In this document: positions 1 to 12,246 of the stretch, piece by piece
How the letters are laid out: every line of letters starts with the position of its first letter
How positions within the stretch are numbered: position 1 is the stretch's first letter
Assembly (NCBI RefSeq): GCF_910589235.1
Contig: NC_060976.1
Span: forward strand, 499,501-563,500
Reading direction: 5' to 3'
Length of the DNA: 64,000 nt
DNA from: Vespa crabro
Lineage: Eukaryota; Arthropoda; Insecta; Hymenoptera; Vespidae
The notes under the pieces: generated by a model
What the model was told of the DNA's origin: nothing
Databases searched by the model: none
What the model saw: the letters and a program-made list of their open reading frames with translations, nothing else
Position numbers and translations under genes: made by a program

Positions 1-223
1 TATTATATTATACAAATAAGATATTGGTGAATGTATATCGATGTGTATCACAGATAGCAAATAATGTGAATATATACTATTATGATTAACAGAAAATATT
101 CTGTTTGATAGAAAGAAGTTCATTTGAATATTTGGAAAAGAATATTTTATTGCATGAATTTATTACCTGCTATAAAAGAGTTGTTTAGATTAGATTTTAG
201 TAAATTTAGTATTTTAAACTAAG

Positions 224-261
<38 letters not shown>

Positions 262-1069
262 TCTCTCTCTCTCTCTTTCTCTCTTATAATCTTTACATTA
301 GTTATTGAGAACATATTTTATACATTTACAAGATAAATTTTAATCAATAATGATATTGTTTTCTCCAATAATTAGTATCTGAATAAGTAATTAAATTACT
401 TACGTATTTTTCCGTTTATAAGTGTGGTATTTCTAACAGACTACAGATCTTATCAAATATTTGAAAGTAGTAAAATGAATTTATATATTTTCATCAAAAT
501 CTCTAATTTGGATGTATTCTTCATAATTCATAAAGTTTAATATGATCTTACTTTTATAAAGAGAGAAAAATGAATGTGCCTATATCACATTCCTAGTAGA
601 TTATTCAAACATTTAAATAATTAATATTTATAAATAAAAAATAGTAAGCTTTTAACTAGCAATAATGGTGTGTATTAAATATTGCAAGTGATAAAACAAA
701 ATTGTATTTCGTGTATCTATACATATCTGTGCAATAAAACAATTGAACTTATTTATTATCTCTAATAAATTTAATGAAAACTGTAATAGTTCCAGATGTA
801 TATGTTTCATTAAAATGTATCTTCTTATATCATAATTGTAATACAATATAAAAAATATTACCTACATTTATAATTATAATTATAAAAAATAGAAAAAATT
901 AAATCATAAAAATGTGAAACACAATGCTCTATATAGAATTCTTAATCATAACATTTGAATACATAAAGATTATATTCTATTTGCAAATATCAGTATTTAT
1001 GATAATATACAAGAATTTTATACATGTTTTGATGTATGATTTTATGACTTATAAATTTTCTTATAAAAT
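1..1069. other. AT-rich intergenic DNA with a CT microsatellite
   Basis: No coding sequence is supported here; open frames are short and of biased composition. A (CT)n tract runs from about 225 to 284. The right part probably holds the 3' untranslated region of the minus-strand TRMT112 gene that ends at 1070. Confidence 0.6.
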
Positions 1070-1681
1070 TTAAACTTCATCTTCATTCAAAAGCATGTTT
1101 GGTATCCCATCATTAATGGGAAATTTTCTACCAGATTCTGGACATAACAAGTCTCCATTTATCACTTCTACTTCTAATAGCACATGATGTACTTTTTTTA
1201 AGAAGTCTTCATTTTTCTCATAATCTTCTATTAAGTTTTGAGGAAGTTCACCAACATGTCCAATCTATAAAAAATCTTTTAACTAAAAATATGAACATTG
1301 TATATAAAAGTGCACATATCAAATTAAATATTTTTAAAACTTACACTCTCTGCAGCTTTCCACAAAGTTATCCAGTCCAATTTTGGTATGATCCTTGCTA
1401 TAAATTCTGAGTTGAAGTCTACTTCTGATACTTTGATATCTTTTGCCTGTAAAATTATTGAGAATGTTTTATTATAATATTTCAAATAATCTTTAATAAT
1501 AGATGAAAATTAATTTTTGGAGTAAGATTTATAAGTTCATGAAATGTTAACCTTATTTAAGATTGTCTTTAATCTTTTAAGTTTCTTTATGAAATAAACT
1601 TACGATGATCCCTAAAGGATAACCTACAGTAACACCTTTTAAGCATTTGGAAGTTAACATATTATGTGTTAACAATTTCAT
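1070..1681 (-). CDS. TRMT112: Multifunctional methyltransferase subunit TRM112
   Basis: TRM112 is a small zinc-binding protein that activates several methyltransferases acting on tRNA, rRNA and release factor eRF1. Three coding exons on the minus strand join in phase: 1604-1681, 1345-1446 and 1070-1264, giving 124 residues, essentially the usual length of animal TRM112 (about 125). The N-terminus reads MKLLTHNMLTSKCLKGVTVG, a family hallmark. The C-terminal part contains GDLLCPESGRKFPINDGIPN followed by MLL, matching the conserved C-terminal zinc-ribbon half. Donors at exon ends 1604 and 1345 are both GTAAGT. The gene is divergent from EDEM3, with about 1.1 kb between start codons. I see no defect. 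Identity is confident. Confidence 0.93.
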
Positions 1682-2033
1682 TTTTCTTTTAAATTAAAAA
1701 TCACTGTAGTTACAGTATACAAATATTCATTCAGCATTAACAATACTATGCGCGCGCAAGAGTTCCGGCGCAGAATGTTGAAAACGTAAGCATAGTATGT
1801 CATATATATATTTTCATGTTTCTTTTAATTTCCTCTCTTTACATTTTATATTTTATACATAATATTCTGAATAAATAATCAGAAGTGCACTTCTTTATAA
1901 ATTTTTATTTTAATTTTTATAGAAACGTATACGATAATAAATAAATATAAATAAAACAATCAATGAAAATTGAACAAAGGTAACATTAAATCTTTATTAA
2001 GTGTGAAAATTCAAAAGAACATTAAAGACCGCC

Positions 2034-2120
2034 ATGAATTTTTATCCGAATCACATGAACGCTTCTATTGTAGGAGTTAACTCTCGATATGAGAGGTTAG
2101 TTCATCAAGAAAAACGTTGA
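2034..2120 (+). other. Short open frame, 28 residues, unknown
   Basis: An ATG at 2034 opens a 28-codon frame of unusually protein-like composition (starts MNFYPNHMNA, contains GVNSRYERLVHQ). A possible splice donor (AG|GTTAGT) lies inside it. It could be an upstream ORF or 5' exon of a gene in the divergent promoter, or chance. No family was recognised. Confidence 0.2.
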
Positions 2121-2254
2121 TTTTAATAAACATAATGCAAATAAAAGAAGATCGATGTGCGAAATATCTTGTTTTTTTATATTAAATAAGGTTGCTGTCG
2201 TAATGACAGAATAATAGACTATTTAATGAACCCTTCAAAACATAAATACATAAC

Positions 2255-2347
2255 ATGTCGAAACATATGTCGAACAGTGCTGCAAAGTGGAAGACTTTGA
2301 ACAAACTAACGGAGGCCACATCATCTGGCCTTGATAAAAATGCGTGA
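2255..2347 (+). other. Short open frame, 30 residues, unknown
   Basis: An ATG at 2255, with a second in-frame ATG at 2267, opens a 30-codon frame that ends in TGA. It is more GC-rich than its surroundings and has balanced composition (contains AAKWKTLNKLTEATSSGL). It may be a microprotein, an exon of an unrecognised small gene, or an upstream ORF on a long EDEM3 leader. No homologue was recognised. Confidence 0.22.
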
Positions 2348-2803
2348 TCAGCTGTCATTAGCACTTTTTTATCTTTGCTATTATTCTGCTTGTAATATAG
2401 ATTCCTTAATCAAATTTTGATGAATTTTTCCTAAATCAAATTTTTCGGGATATAACCAAAAAACGTTTATGATCTACGTGTGCAGAAATTGATCATCAGT
2501 GCTTCCTCTCCTTTTTCTTTACTTGTTTTATACATTGATAGAAATATGTTACACTATCTTCCATTAGTGACATCTTTAAATTTACCGAACAATGGCTCGT
2601 GTGTATAAAAATTATACAACGAAGAAGCATTAAAAAAATCCTGAGCAAAGATTTGTATAGTAATATTTTATTGAAATTGTGTTAAATAATATTAAAATTT
2701 TGTTGGATGAAGTGGATCAATTAAAATATTTTTGAAAAATGTTATGCTTAACTATAGATATGACATCTTGACAAACAAAAAGGAACATATTTTTTTATGA
2801 AGA

Positions 2804-5800
2804 ATGGCTCGTGATTCTCTCTTATTTGGATTGCTGATGTTCGGATGTAGCATACGTGCATTAATGGCTACATCCGATGATGATCAACTGGATTATATGA
2901 GTAAAGAAGAACGTGAAGCATTAAAGTATGTATAATAAACCTTCAATTATTATTTATCATTTTTAATAACTTTGTATTATTTGTAGGGACGAAGCAAGGG
3001 ATATGTTTTATCATGCTTACAATGCTTATATGGTAAATGATACTATACTTAATTATAATCTTCTAATAATTGGATGGTACTGAATCATTTTTTTGAAAAA
3101 TTATAGGAAAATGCCTATCCCGCAGATGAGTTAATGCCATTAAGCTGTAAGGGACGATATAGAGGATCAGAGCCAAATAGGGGTGATATTGATTCTACAT
3201 TAGGAAAGTAAGAATATATTAAAATCTATTATATTTCATATTTTTTTAAAAGAATTATCTATAGTATAAAATGTGACACAAAAGGTTTTTTTTAATAAAT
3301 TTGTTTATTTATTAATTTCTTTTATATATGCTTGCAGTTTTTCTCTTACGTTAGTGGATACCTTAGATACACTTGTGGTAAGAATATTATTAATATAAGA
3401 ATAGTATAAAATTGATATTGAATGTGTTCACAGTTAAGGTACTAATGTTGTAGGTGTTAGGTGATTTGGAAGAATTTGAAAATGCAGTAAAGCTTGTTGC
3501 TAGAGATGTTAGCTTTGATACAGACGTAATAGTGTCTCTATTTGAGACTAACATCAGAATGCTTGGGTAATTAAGCTGAATCAGGTTTATTTTATCTATC
3601 TGCATATAGTTAATATTATTTTAATAACAATGTTCTAATGTATACTTAACAGAGGTCTTTTAAGTGGTCACATATTAGCTGAATATTTGCAACAAAGAGC
3701 TGACATAATGCCATGGTATAGAGGCCAATTATTAGATCTAGCCAAAGATTTAGGATACAGATTTTTACCTGCATTCAATACATCTACTGGAATACCTTAT
3801 GGCAGAGTATTGTATCTTTCTACTTGATTAGTTAATATTGCTTTATAAAAGTTGTTTCTATATGTGAGTGTATAATAATATATAATCTTGTTTATTTAGA
3901 TTAATCTAAAATATGGCATGAAGGGAGTTCCCACAGAAGTATCAAGAGAGACATGTACTGCTTGTGCAGGTAGCATGATATTAGAAATGGCTGCCTTGTC
4001 AAGATTAACCGGAGAATCAATTTTTGAGGTATAGTTTCTTTGACATTATCAAAATATTAAAAACTCAAGATAATTAATTCCTTACATATATTTTATATAG
4101 GAAAAAGCACAAAAAGCAATGGATGTATTATGGAGAATGCGTCATAGAGGAACTGATTTAATGGGTTCGGTATTGAATGTAAATTCGGGTGACTGGGTAC
4201 GTAGAGATTCTGGTGTAGGAGCAGGTATAGACTCCTACTATGAGTACTGCCTAAAGGCTTATATTTTATTAGGTATAAATTTTATATTCTTTTACCAATA
4301 TTTTTATTGATATCAGCCATAGTAAGAATTTACTATTATATAGGAGATGAAAAATACTTGGGACGTTTTAATAAACACTATCAAGCTATCATGAAATATG
4401 TGAGTCAAGGTCCAATGTTGTTAGATGTACATATGCACAGACCAAATACGAATTCAAAAAATTTCATGGATGCTTTACTAGCTTTTTGGCCTGGTTTACA
4501 AGTATGTATAAAATCTTTATCAATTTTATATCACAATCTATTTCACATTTTTTTTTGCAGGTGTTAAAAGGAGACATTAAGCCTGCAGTAGAAACACACG
4601 AGATGCTTTATCAAGTCATGCAAAGACATAATTTTATACCAGAAGCTTTTACTACTGATTTTCAGGTACATAATATGATAATAAATATATTTGTTCTATG
4701 ACATATGTTTGTATAATTATTATATTTATAACATTGTAATGGAATTTATTTTCCACCAAATTTAATTAGGTACATTGGGGACATCATCCATTGAGACCAG
4801 AATTTTTAGAATCAACATATTTCCTATACCGTGCAACAGGCGATCATTACTATTTAGGAGTTGGGCGTAAAGTACTCAAGAGTCTTCAAACATACGCTAG
4901 AGTATCGTGTGGTTATGCTGCTGTATCGGATGTTAGGACTAATAAACATGCCGATACTATGGACAGTTTTGTGTTATCAGAGACGCTTAAATACCTATAT
5001 CTGTTATTTGTGGAACCAGCTGATTTAGTCTTAGATTTGGATGAATTTATTTTTACAACTGAAGGTCATTTACTACCACTGACGTTAGCTTCAATAAGAA
5101 CAAATGTTTCTTCTGTAAGTCTTCAACAAAGGTCATAAATGTGTTCAGTAAATATTTTCCATTAATTCAATATAGACTGCTTACATTTTTAAAATATCTT
5201 TAGGAATTTGAAAGAGATTCTGTTCAAGTAGATGAATTTGATCGGACATGTCCCAACAGTTTACATTTATTCCCAGCATCAGTTAGACAACCATTAAGAA
5301 ATATGGTGGAAGATGTTTGTCCAAGACGTCCTATAAAAAGAAGATTAAGTGCATCCCAATTTCAAGTAAATTTATCCAGTTTTTATATTGTATTATTATT
5401 TCAAAATAAATAAATATGGATTTTTATTTCAGGCTAATAATCTGGAACATTTGAAAATGTTGAGTGAAATGGGTATAACAACTTTAACATTAGCAGATGG
5501 AAGAGTGCAACTATTGCATACATTTTCTAATGTAATTTCTTTTTTATATAAATTAAAATGATATTCATTTCATAATAAAAATATTACTTTTTCAAGGCAA
5601 AAACTCCACAAGATTCTGAAGAAGGATTATTATTTATGCAAGAAATGGTTGAACTTAGTATAACTCAGTCGCAACAAACAGAAACTAAGCCACAAGCAGT
5701 TACGTTTATAAAACCTAAAACGTATCCACCACAAAAAGTTACACTTTTAGCTGGACCAGCACATTTTGGTCCTGAATTACATAGTTTTAATAAAGTTACT

Positions 5801-8511
5801 GGGAAAGTTGTGTTCACATATCCTCTTGCAGCTTGTACAGATCTTCTTAATACAGACAAATTGATAAATAAAATAGTGATCATGAATCGTGGCGATTGCA
5901 TGTTCATGGAAAAGGTAAGATTTCTATAACTACGTGAGTAATAAAATAAGATCTATATATATTGTTATATATATTGTTAAATAAATTAATACAGGCTCGA
6001 AGAATTCAAAAAGCCGGTGCTATAGCAGGAATAGTATTAGACAATGTAGCTGGTACTAGTGCAGCAACGTCTCCAATATTCGCTATGTCTGGTGATGAGA
6101 AAGAAATAGATGATGTGACAATACCTGTTGTGTTTCTCTTTAGTGTGGAAGCTGCTGAATTGATTAAAGCTATTAGTGCAGGTGGAGGTGAACTTACTAT
6201 TACCATTGGTAAAAAAGTTTATTTAAAAAAATATAAATATTAAAAAATTTATATATATATAATAATAAATATTTATTCAAATCGATAGGAAACTTTTTTT
6301 CAAAGGATGAAGTTCAGCTAAAAGCACCTACTGATTTATCAATGTTTGAACAATTGAAAGGTTCTTTAAAATCTCTATTCACTCAGCAAATAACATCACA
6401 GGTTTGTCTTAATATCTTACAATCATTGGCGGATTTAGCCTTCAAGGAACCCGAGGTGTTGCAAATTTGAGGAACCTGATTAGAATAAATCAATTATACA
6501 AAATACATATTTTTCCGGTTCAATTGTTAATATAAATGATGAAATGAAAAATACATTATCCACATTCGATTATAGTAGAAAATATAGAAATAAGAATTAT
6601 ATACCGATCACCAGATATTAAATTAAATTTATTATATAATATAAATTTATTTATATGCTAGTGTAGGGGCTTCTATCTTACGGAGCCACGTCTGATGGAC
6701 GACAATCTTCATTTTGCCTTTATGTGCATAAATCCGCCATTACATACAATAACTTTTCTGCATTATATTTGTTTTATATTATGTAAATAAACTAAAAAGG
6801 AATTTCATTTTTATCTTAACAGAGTCTTGTAAACAATGATTTACAAGAAGATATAATTTCTAATACTGAGAATGAGCAACAGGACACTATTGAGTTTCGT
6901 CATTTATCTGCACAAATTATTAAAGATTCACTTGGAGGAGAGATAAGAGTTACAGCTAAATCAAATGTACCACTTATTCACATGACAAAAAATTCAGAAG
7001 CGACAACTTCGCTGGAGAAGCAATGGCAACAATTGAAAGAAGTATTTGTAAACCAAATGTACATTGGATCTGGCCAAAAAACTGGATTATATATTAGGAC
7101 TTTCCTATTGACAAGTTATTACAACTGGATAATGACAGAGCAAGGTGTGGATACAAATATATTCAGTGTAGCAAGTTTGAAACAAAAAGTTTTATGGTTC
7201 TTAAAAGAATTAAGTGAAATTGCACCAAATCCATCGAGTGCTTTATCCATTGGTCAACTTATGGATTCTAATAAACAAAAAATATTAAAACAACATTTAC
7301 TTACAAAAATGGATCTTACTGTCTTATATTTGAAAGAGATTTCAACAAAACTCAAAGAAATAAGGTCCACAATGCCAGGTTTAACGCCATTTATAAAGAT
7401 TTCAAGATTTGATATACGACAAATTAATGAATACATTGTTTTAAGACATTTACTACGAGAAATATTTGATGGAGATGATAAAATCATTAAACAACATTTA
7501 GATCTTCTAGATCATGTTGGTAAAATTGTGAAAAATATATACCAAGAAATATTAATGGATGATTGGCAAAAAAATTTAGAAAAATTTGGTGGTAATAAAG
7601 ATCCTGAATTTTTAAAACTGCAACGTGCATATGTTGCATTAATACAAGAGGTAGATTTCACAAATGATAATAATGAAAGTAATCCTGAAATTAATACAAA
7701 GGATCTATTTAAATTGTTGGATGAAAATAAAGATTATGATAAAAAATATGAAAATTTTGAAAATTTTATATGGACAGAGATAGAGAAAGTTAACAAAAAT
7801 ACTGAACAAAACACTTTACAAAAGTATGAAGATGAATCTAATATTTCTAATTATATAGAGGTTAAAAATAATGAAAATAAAATTATTACTACTGAATCAG
7901 ATAAATTGTCAATACAATCTGATGTTTTAAAACAAAACAAAAATGAGAGTGTGAAAAATAAAATTGAAAATATAGAAGAAAAAGAATTAGTATCTTTAGA
8001 CATAACACAACAGAAAAATGTAGATGCTATAGATAAGACAATTAAAAATAAAGAAAGTACGACAGAAACTTCATATAAGAAAACTTCATTTAATGATGGC
8101 AATCTTTTATTTCCTATTTCTAAAGGTACAATGAAATCTTATGTCACAGAATCTGTATCACAAGATGAAATTCAAAAAATATTACAAGAAATTCAAGAAG
8201 GAATTGATGATAAAATTAAAAATAATAATAAAAATAAATTAACTAACAAACAAAACACCAAAAAAAATAGTAATAATAATGTCATATCTACAGATCTATT
8301 AGAAGAATTTAAAAAACCAATATGGGCATCTAATGAAGAAAAATCGAAATTTTTTACAGAATTTCATCAAAAGGCAAGATTATCTAATACAAAATATAAC
8401 TTAAAAGAAGAAAGTGATTTAAAATATAAGGAAGATTATACTATCAATTTTAAAAGTAGGAAAAATGATGACAAGAAATATAAAATAAAACATATCGATG
8501 ATGAATTATAA
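2804..8511 (+). CDS. EDEM3: ER degradation-enhancing alpha-mannosidase-like protein 3
   Basis: EDEM proteins are GH47-family ER lumenal proteins that trim mannose from misfolded glycoproteins and pass them to ER-associated degradation. Seventeen exons join in phase: 2804-2925, 2987-3032, 3107-3207, 3338-3377, 3454-3566, 3653-3806, 3900-4028, 4101-4272, 4344-4501, 4561-4665, 4770-5114, 5204-5365, 5433-5531, 5597-5914, 5995-6208, 6289-6401 and 6823-8511 (1,359 residues). A hydrophobic signal peptide occupies residues 1-22. The GH47 domain spans about 45-500, with LVDTLDTLVVLGDLEEFE and the conserved ETCTACAGS segment. A protease-associated domain lies at about 600-760 (exons 14-15), which distinguishes EDEM3 from EDEM1/2. 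The C-terminal exon is long and becomes Lys/Asn/Glu-rich, making the protein about 400 residues longer than human EDEM3. It ends DDEL, a KDEL-type retrieval signal. An upstream ATG at 2797 opens a 5-codon frame overlapping the start; 2804 was chosen because it alone stays open and has A at -3 and G at +4. Confidence 0.93.
6427..6739. mobile_element. MITE-like element in EDEM3 intron 16
   Basis: This 313-bp segment is bounded by perfect 11-bp inverted ends: TGGCGGATTTA at 6427-6437 and its complement at 6729-6739. It fills most of EDEM3 intron 16. It has no coding capacity and its interior is GC-richer than the flanking intron. Size, inverted termini and position fit a non-autonomous DNA transposon. 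The target-site duplication is uncertain and the superfamily was not recognised. Confidence 0.6.
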
Positions 8512-10780
8512 TAATGATTTTCTATATTTAGGCAATTATAATTATTGTAACAAAGAAAATCATCTTCTACTTACACAAAGCTTATTGATAATGCACCTAA
8601 TATTTTTGCAAACAATTTAGGTGCAATGAGTTTCGAAGTTTTTATATTTACCAAATGTATTATATAATGATAAACTATAATTATATAATAAAAGAACTCA
8701 GTGAACAAATTACAATTCAGTGATATTCTGAATTTATAAAAACTCTCAAATTATAAAAAACTGGTGCTTAGAATGAATATGTAATGTATTGTGAAATGAG
8801 AGTATGGGGGAGGGAAAAGATATATTGTTAAGATGCATGTCTATACGCGTTTTATTAGAGAATATAGCGTATATACATAGGAAATTAGACTAATGTGATT
8901 TTGGGAAGGATATGAAGTAAAGGCTCTAACAGATGTACATTTTATATATTATATAATTAGAGTATAGTTTTCGTGCACTTTATAGTATATGAATATTGTA
9001 TTTTCTATTACTCCAGAGAATATTAATGTTTGTTATTGCCCTAACATTAGTACTTTCTACTTTAAATAGGTGCCATGTTTTCCAATACTAATTACAATAT
9101 GGAAATAAGAAAATATTTCGTAAATTGACAATCTAATGAATATTGTAACACATTTTTTTTCCATTTATTATATTTCCGATAAAAATACTAAATTGAAAAG
9201 TCTAATTGTTAAATATTATTATTTAATGTTAAAAACAAAGATTTGAGAATACTAATAGTATCTTTCATCTGTTTATTACAGTATTTGTGTTATATCTTAT
9301 CAAATTACATTTGAGAGCCAGAAACGATGATATTTGATGTTCAAACAAAACATGTGATCACAATGAATCTGCATAAATGCAATTAATTTTATAGGCATTA
9401 ATGTTAAAAGTAAAAATATTACTTCCAAAGTATGTACTAAATTTTGAAATCATTTATCAAAATTATAAAAATTCAATTAATTATACAATATATGGCAATG
9501 TAAAAATTATGATTTAATTGTAATAATTATGTGTCTTAAATGTACATAAGTGTGTATAGTAAATTGTATGTAGTATATAATATAAAGAAGCATACCATCT
9601 CAAGGCTAATTAAAGAGTAGTTGATTATAAAAATATTCATAAAATGATAATATAGATTTGTTTTACTGCATTTATATGATTTCTTCATTCATAAAATTTA
9701 TGCAAAGCACAATGCAGTATAAAAAACAGCTATGAATTTTTAGCAGTTTTATTTTTATGTTTCATAAAAATGCACAAAATTTTTGCATTAATTTTCATTT
9801 CAGCTGTTATATAATTCATACGTGTATATGTGGAATATATATATATATTTATATATTTATATATTTATATATTTATATGTATATATATTCCACAAAAATA
9901 TCTAATAAATATATATATAATTCCACAAAAAATGTAAATAATGGAAGTTTCACTTTGGTATCATATATTTGTGTTCTAATAGTAAAATGACACAATGCAT
10001 GTAAAATGCCAAAAGACATTTTTACACATATATTTTATTGTACATAAAATAAATAGAATATTATATTGTATAATCTATTACTTCGTGTATGTTGATTGCC
10101 TGTACTTAAATTTGTATTCTCTAGAGTAAAATCATAAGAAAAATTATATGCATTGTGAAATTTCATATATTAAATGAATATGTAAATGTAAATTGAATAA
10201 ATTTAATGTTTTAAGACAGTATTGAAAACTGTCTGTATTTAGAAATTAAACTTTTATAGTTTTATTGAAATAAAAAATATTCATTTTGTAAAAAAATATA
10301 TCAGCATCTAGTCACATTTAATATAGTAATGAGAGATAATAAAATATAGTAATGAGAGAGAAATATATCTGCTAATTGCTATATTCGTATTATCATTCGA
10401 TATTTCGTACATCCTTCAATAGTACACAGTTAGATATACCATATTCAAAAAATTAAAACTCGGTAATCTTTATTTGATTTATTTATAGTACAGTCTATTA
10501 TTTAAATTTATAATAAATTGAATCTTAGGATATTTATTTTTATGATCGATCATTTTTACGAATGCATTTGTAATACATACATTTGTAATTGCAATAGATT
10601 GTTTTGAGGAAACTAAAGATTTGTGATAGAGAGTTATAGCGTCAACAAATGTTGTTAAGATCTGAAAGCTTTTTGTGGTATTTACTAGGATAGAGATGGT
10701 TAACATTGTTTGAATTTTAAACGTACTACGTGTAATTTACATTAATATGATAATATCATTAAATAAAAGAGCAGTCAAAT
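8512..10780. other. EDEM3 3' flank and AT-rich spacer
   Basis: No convincing coding sequence. It begins with the probable EDEM3 3' untranslated region. A TATATTTA-type microsatellite lies at about 9838-9890. The rest is low-complexity AT-rich sequence. Confidence 0.55.
8687..8692 (+). promoter_or_regulatory. Poly(A) signal candidate for EDEM3
   Basis: A canonical AATAAA lies 176 bases after the EDEM3 stop codon. Later signals are possible in this AT-rich flank, so use of this one is inferred. Confidence 0.4.
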
Positions 10781-10847
10781 AAGAAATATCAGGAAACAAT
10801 TATTTTGGTGGACTGAAGATATAAAAAAATTAAGGAAAAAAACATGT

Positions 10848-11930
10848 ATAGCCAATAGAAGGAAGATACAGAGATGTAAAAATTTAGAGCAAAGAGCTAT
10901 TCTGATAAAAGCATATCAGGAAGCAAAGAAAAATTTTTAAAGTGGCATAAAGATTGACAAAAATTGCTACTAGAAAAAGGCAAGCAATGAGATGGATAGT
11001 AATACTTGCAATCAGCCATATAAAATAATAAGACAGTTTGGAGCACTAAAGTATGATATTCAAGATACAGAAAAATAGCTCATTGAGATTGCAAATGAGT
11101 TCTTTACACAGAAAAAAAGAACTATCTGAATAGAAGATAAGAATTTTGAGGAGAATGAACTGTACACAGTGGATGTAGAGACCTGCAAGATATGCAAAGT
11201 GATAGAATCTGATGGTATCCTTGATGAAGCTTTAAAAACTATGATAGGAAAATACCCAGAAGTATTGTATGTAATGTACAATATTTTTTGGTATTGTGGA
11301 GCCTTTCTGGATACCTCAAAAAAGCAATTTCTAGTTTTGATTCCTATAGATCCTTTGGAAGCACTTTCTTACAAATCCCTATATATAGCTCTTGTTCATC
11401 CCTGTGGAAAACTTATTCTTAGCAGATTAATGCCTTTGATCAAAAAGCAGTGCATTTTCCAAAATACAATGCAATTATAAAGGAGGAAGGTCATCAATGG
11501 ATACCTTAAGGATTGTGACAGAAACAATAAAACAGGTCTATAAAAGGCCAACAAAAGAAACAATGCGTGTTATACTTATTACACTAGACATAAAAAATGC
11601 TTTTGATTCAAATGAATAGAAGAATAATATAGATAATGTAAAAAATATGAATGAATTAACTAACCATATAATCAAGAAGTCAGAAATTTATTTTAATAAT
11701 AGATAGTTTCTAATATGAACTAAAGGAGAAGATAAAGAACAGGATATAATTGAAAAAGTTTCACAGAGATTTATTAAAGGATTAGGCATATGGAATGTAA
11801 TGTTTGATGGATTCTTTATAGTAGGAACTTTAACAGCAGCAACTACAATATGTTTTATGGATGATATAAGAATTTTGTTACAGATAGAAATATAGAAGAA
11901 TTAGAAAAGAAAATAAATAATAAATAATTG
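10848..11930 (+). mobile_element. Decayed R1-clade-like LINE, reverse transcriptase fragment
   Basis: Several frames on the plus strand carry pieces of a non-LTR retrotransposon reverse transcriptase. In order: SDGILDEALKTMIGKYPEVL (the PxGPDGI..E region), CGKLILSRLM (the GKLLEKLI region), a stretch matching the variable region before motif A, LITLDIKNAFDS at about 11578-11610 (motif A), LGIWNVMFDGFF (the 'LWNVMYDGLL' region) and FMDD at 11854-11865 (motif C, usually FADD or YADD). Frames are broken by stops and frameshifts and no intact ORF remains. The motif wording is closest to R1-clade elements that insert at dispersed sites. It is dead as a coding unit; no 5' ORF1 or intact 3' end was identified. 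Confidence 0.75.
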
Positions 11931-12246
11931 TCATAATTTGAAATATGTCAGAATTTGTATTTACCTCGAAAATAATCAATACCCTTATATATTTCATGGG
12001 AAAACCATCATTATTGTTATACTTTTTTGGTCTTTTTTTCTTGAGCACGTGAAGTAAAAACATACTGATATAGTTTTAAGTAATGTATTAAGTGTGTATA
12101 ATAAAAGATATATATCTTATTTGCATGATTTTAACAAACCTTTCAACAAAGTAAAAAGGAGATATTGTGTTTGTATGGTTCTGTTTATAATTGGTACATT
12201 GTAATATATAAATGTAATATATACACATATACTTCACGACAAAAAC
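11931..12246. other. AT-rich spacer between two transposon fossils
   Basis: Low-complexity AT-rich DNA between the LINE fragment and the Tc1 remnant. No gene or recognisable element was seen. Confidence 0.5.

Larger units (their letters stand above)
1682..2803. promoter_or_regulatory. Divergent promoter region of TRMT112 and EDEM3
   Basis: This spacer separates the minus-strand TRMT112 start from the plus-strand EDEM3 start. It contains a GC-rich CpG patch at about 1748-1775 inside an otherwise AT-rich stretch. That patch is flanked by a perfect 9-bp inverted repeat (ATACTATGC at 1743-1751 and its complement at 1790-1798). Two short open frames at 2034-2120 and 2255-2347 are described separately. 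Bidirectional promoter activity is inferred from gene orientation. Confidence 0.5.

Noticed and set aside
9757..9990. 77-codon frame rich in Ile and Tyr
   Set aside because: Translation of a TATA-type microsatellite.
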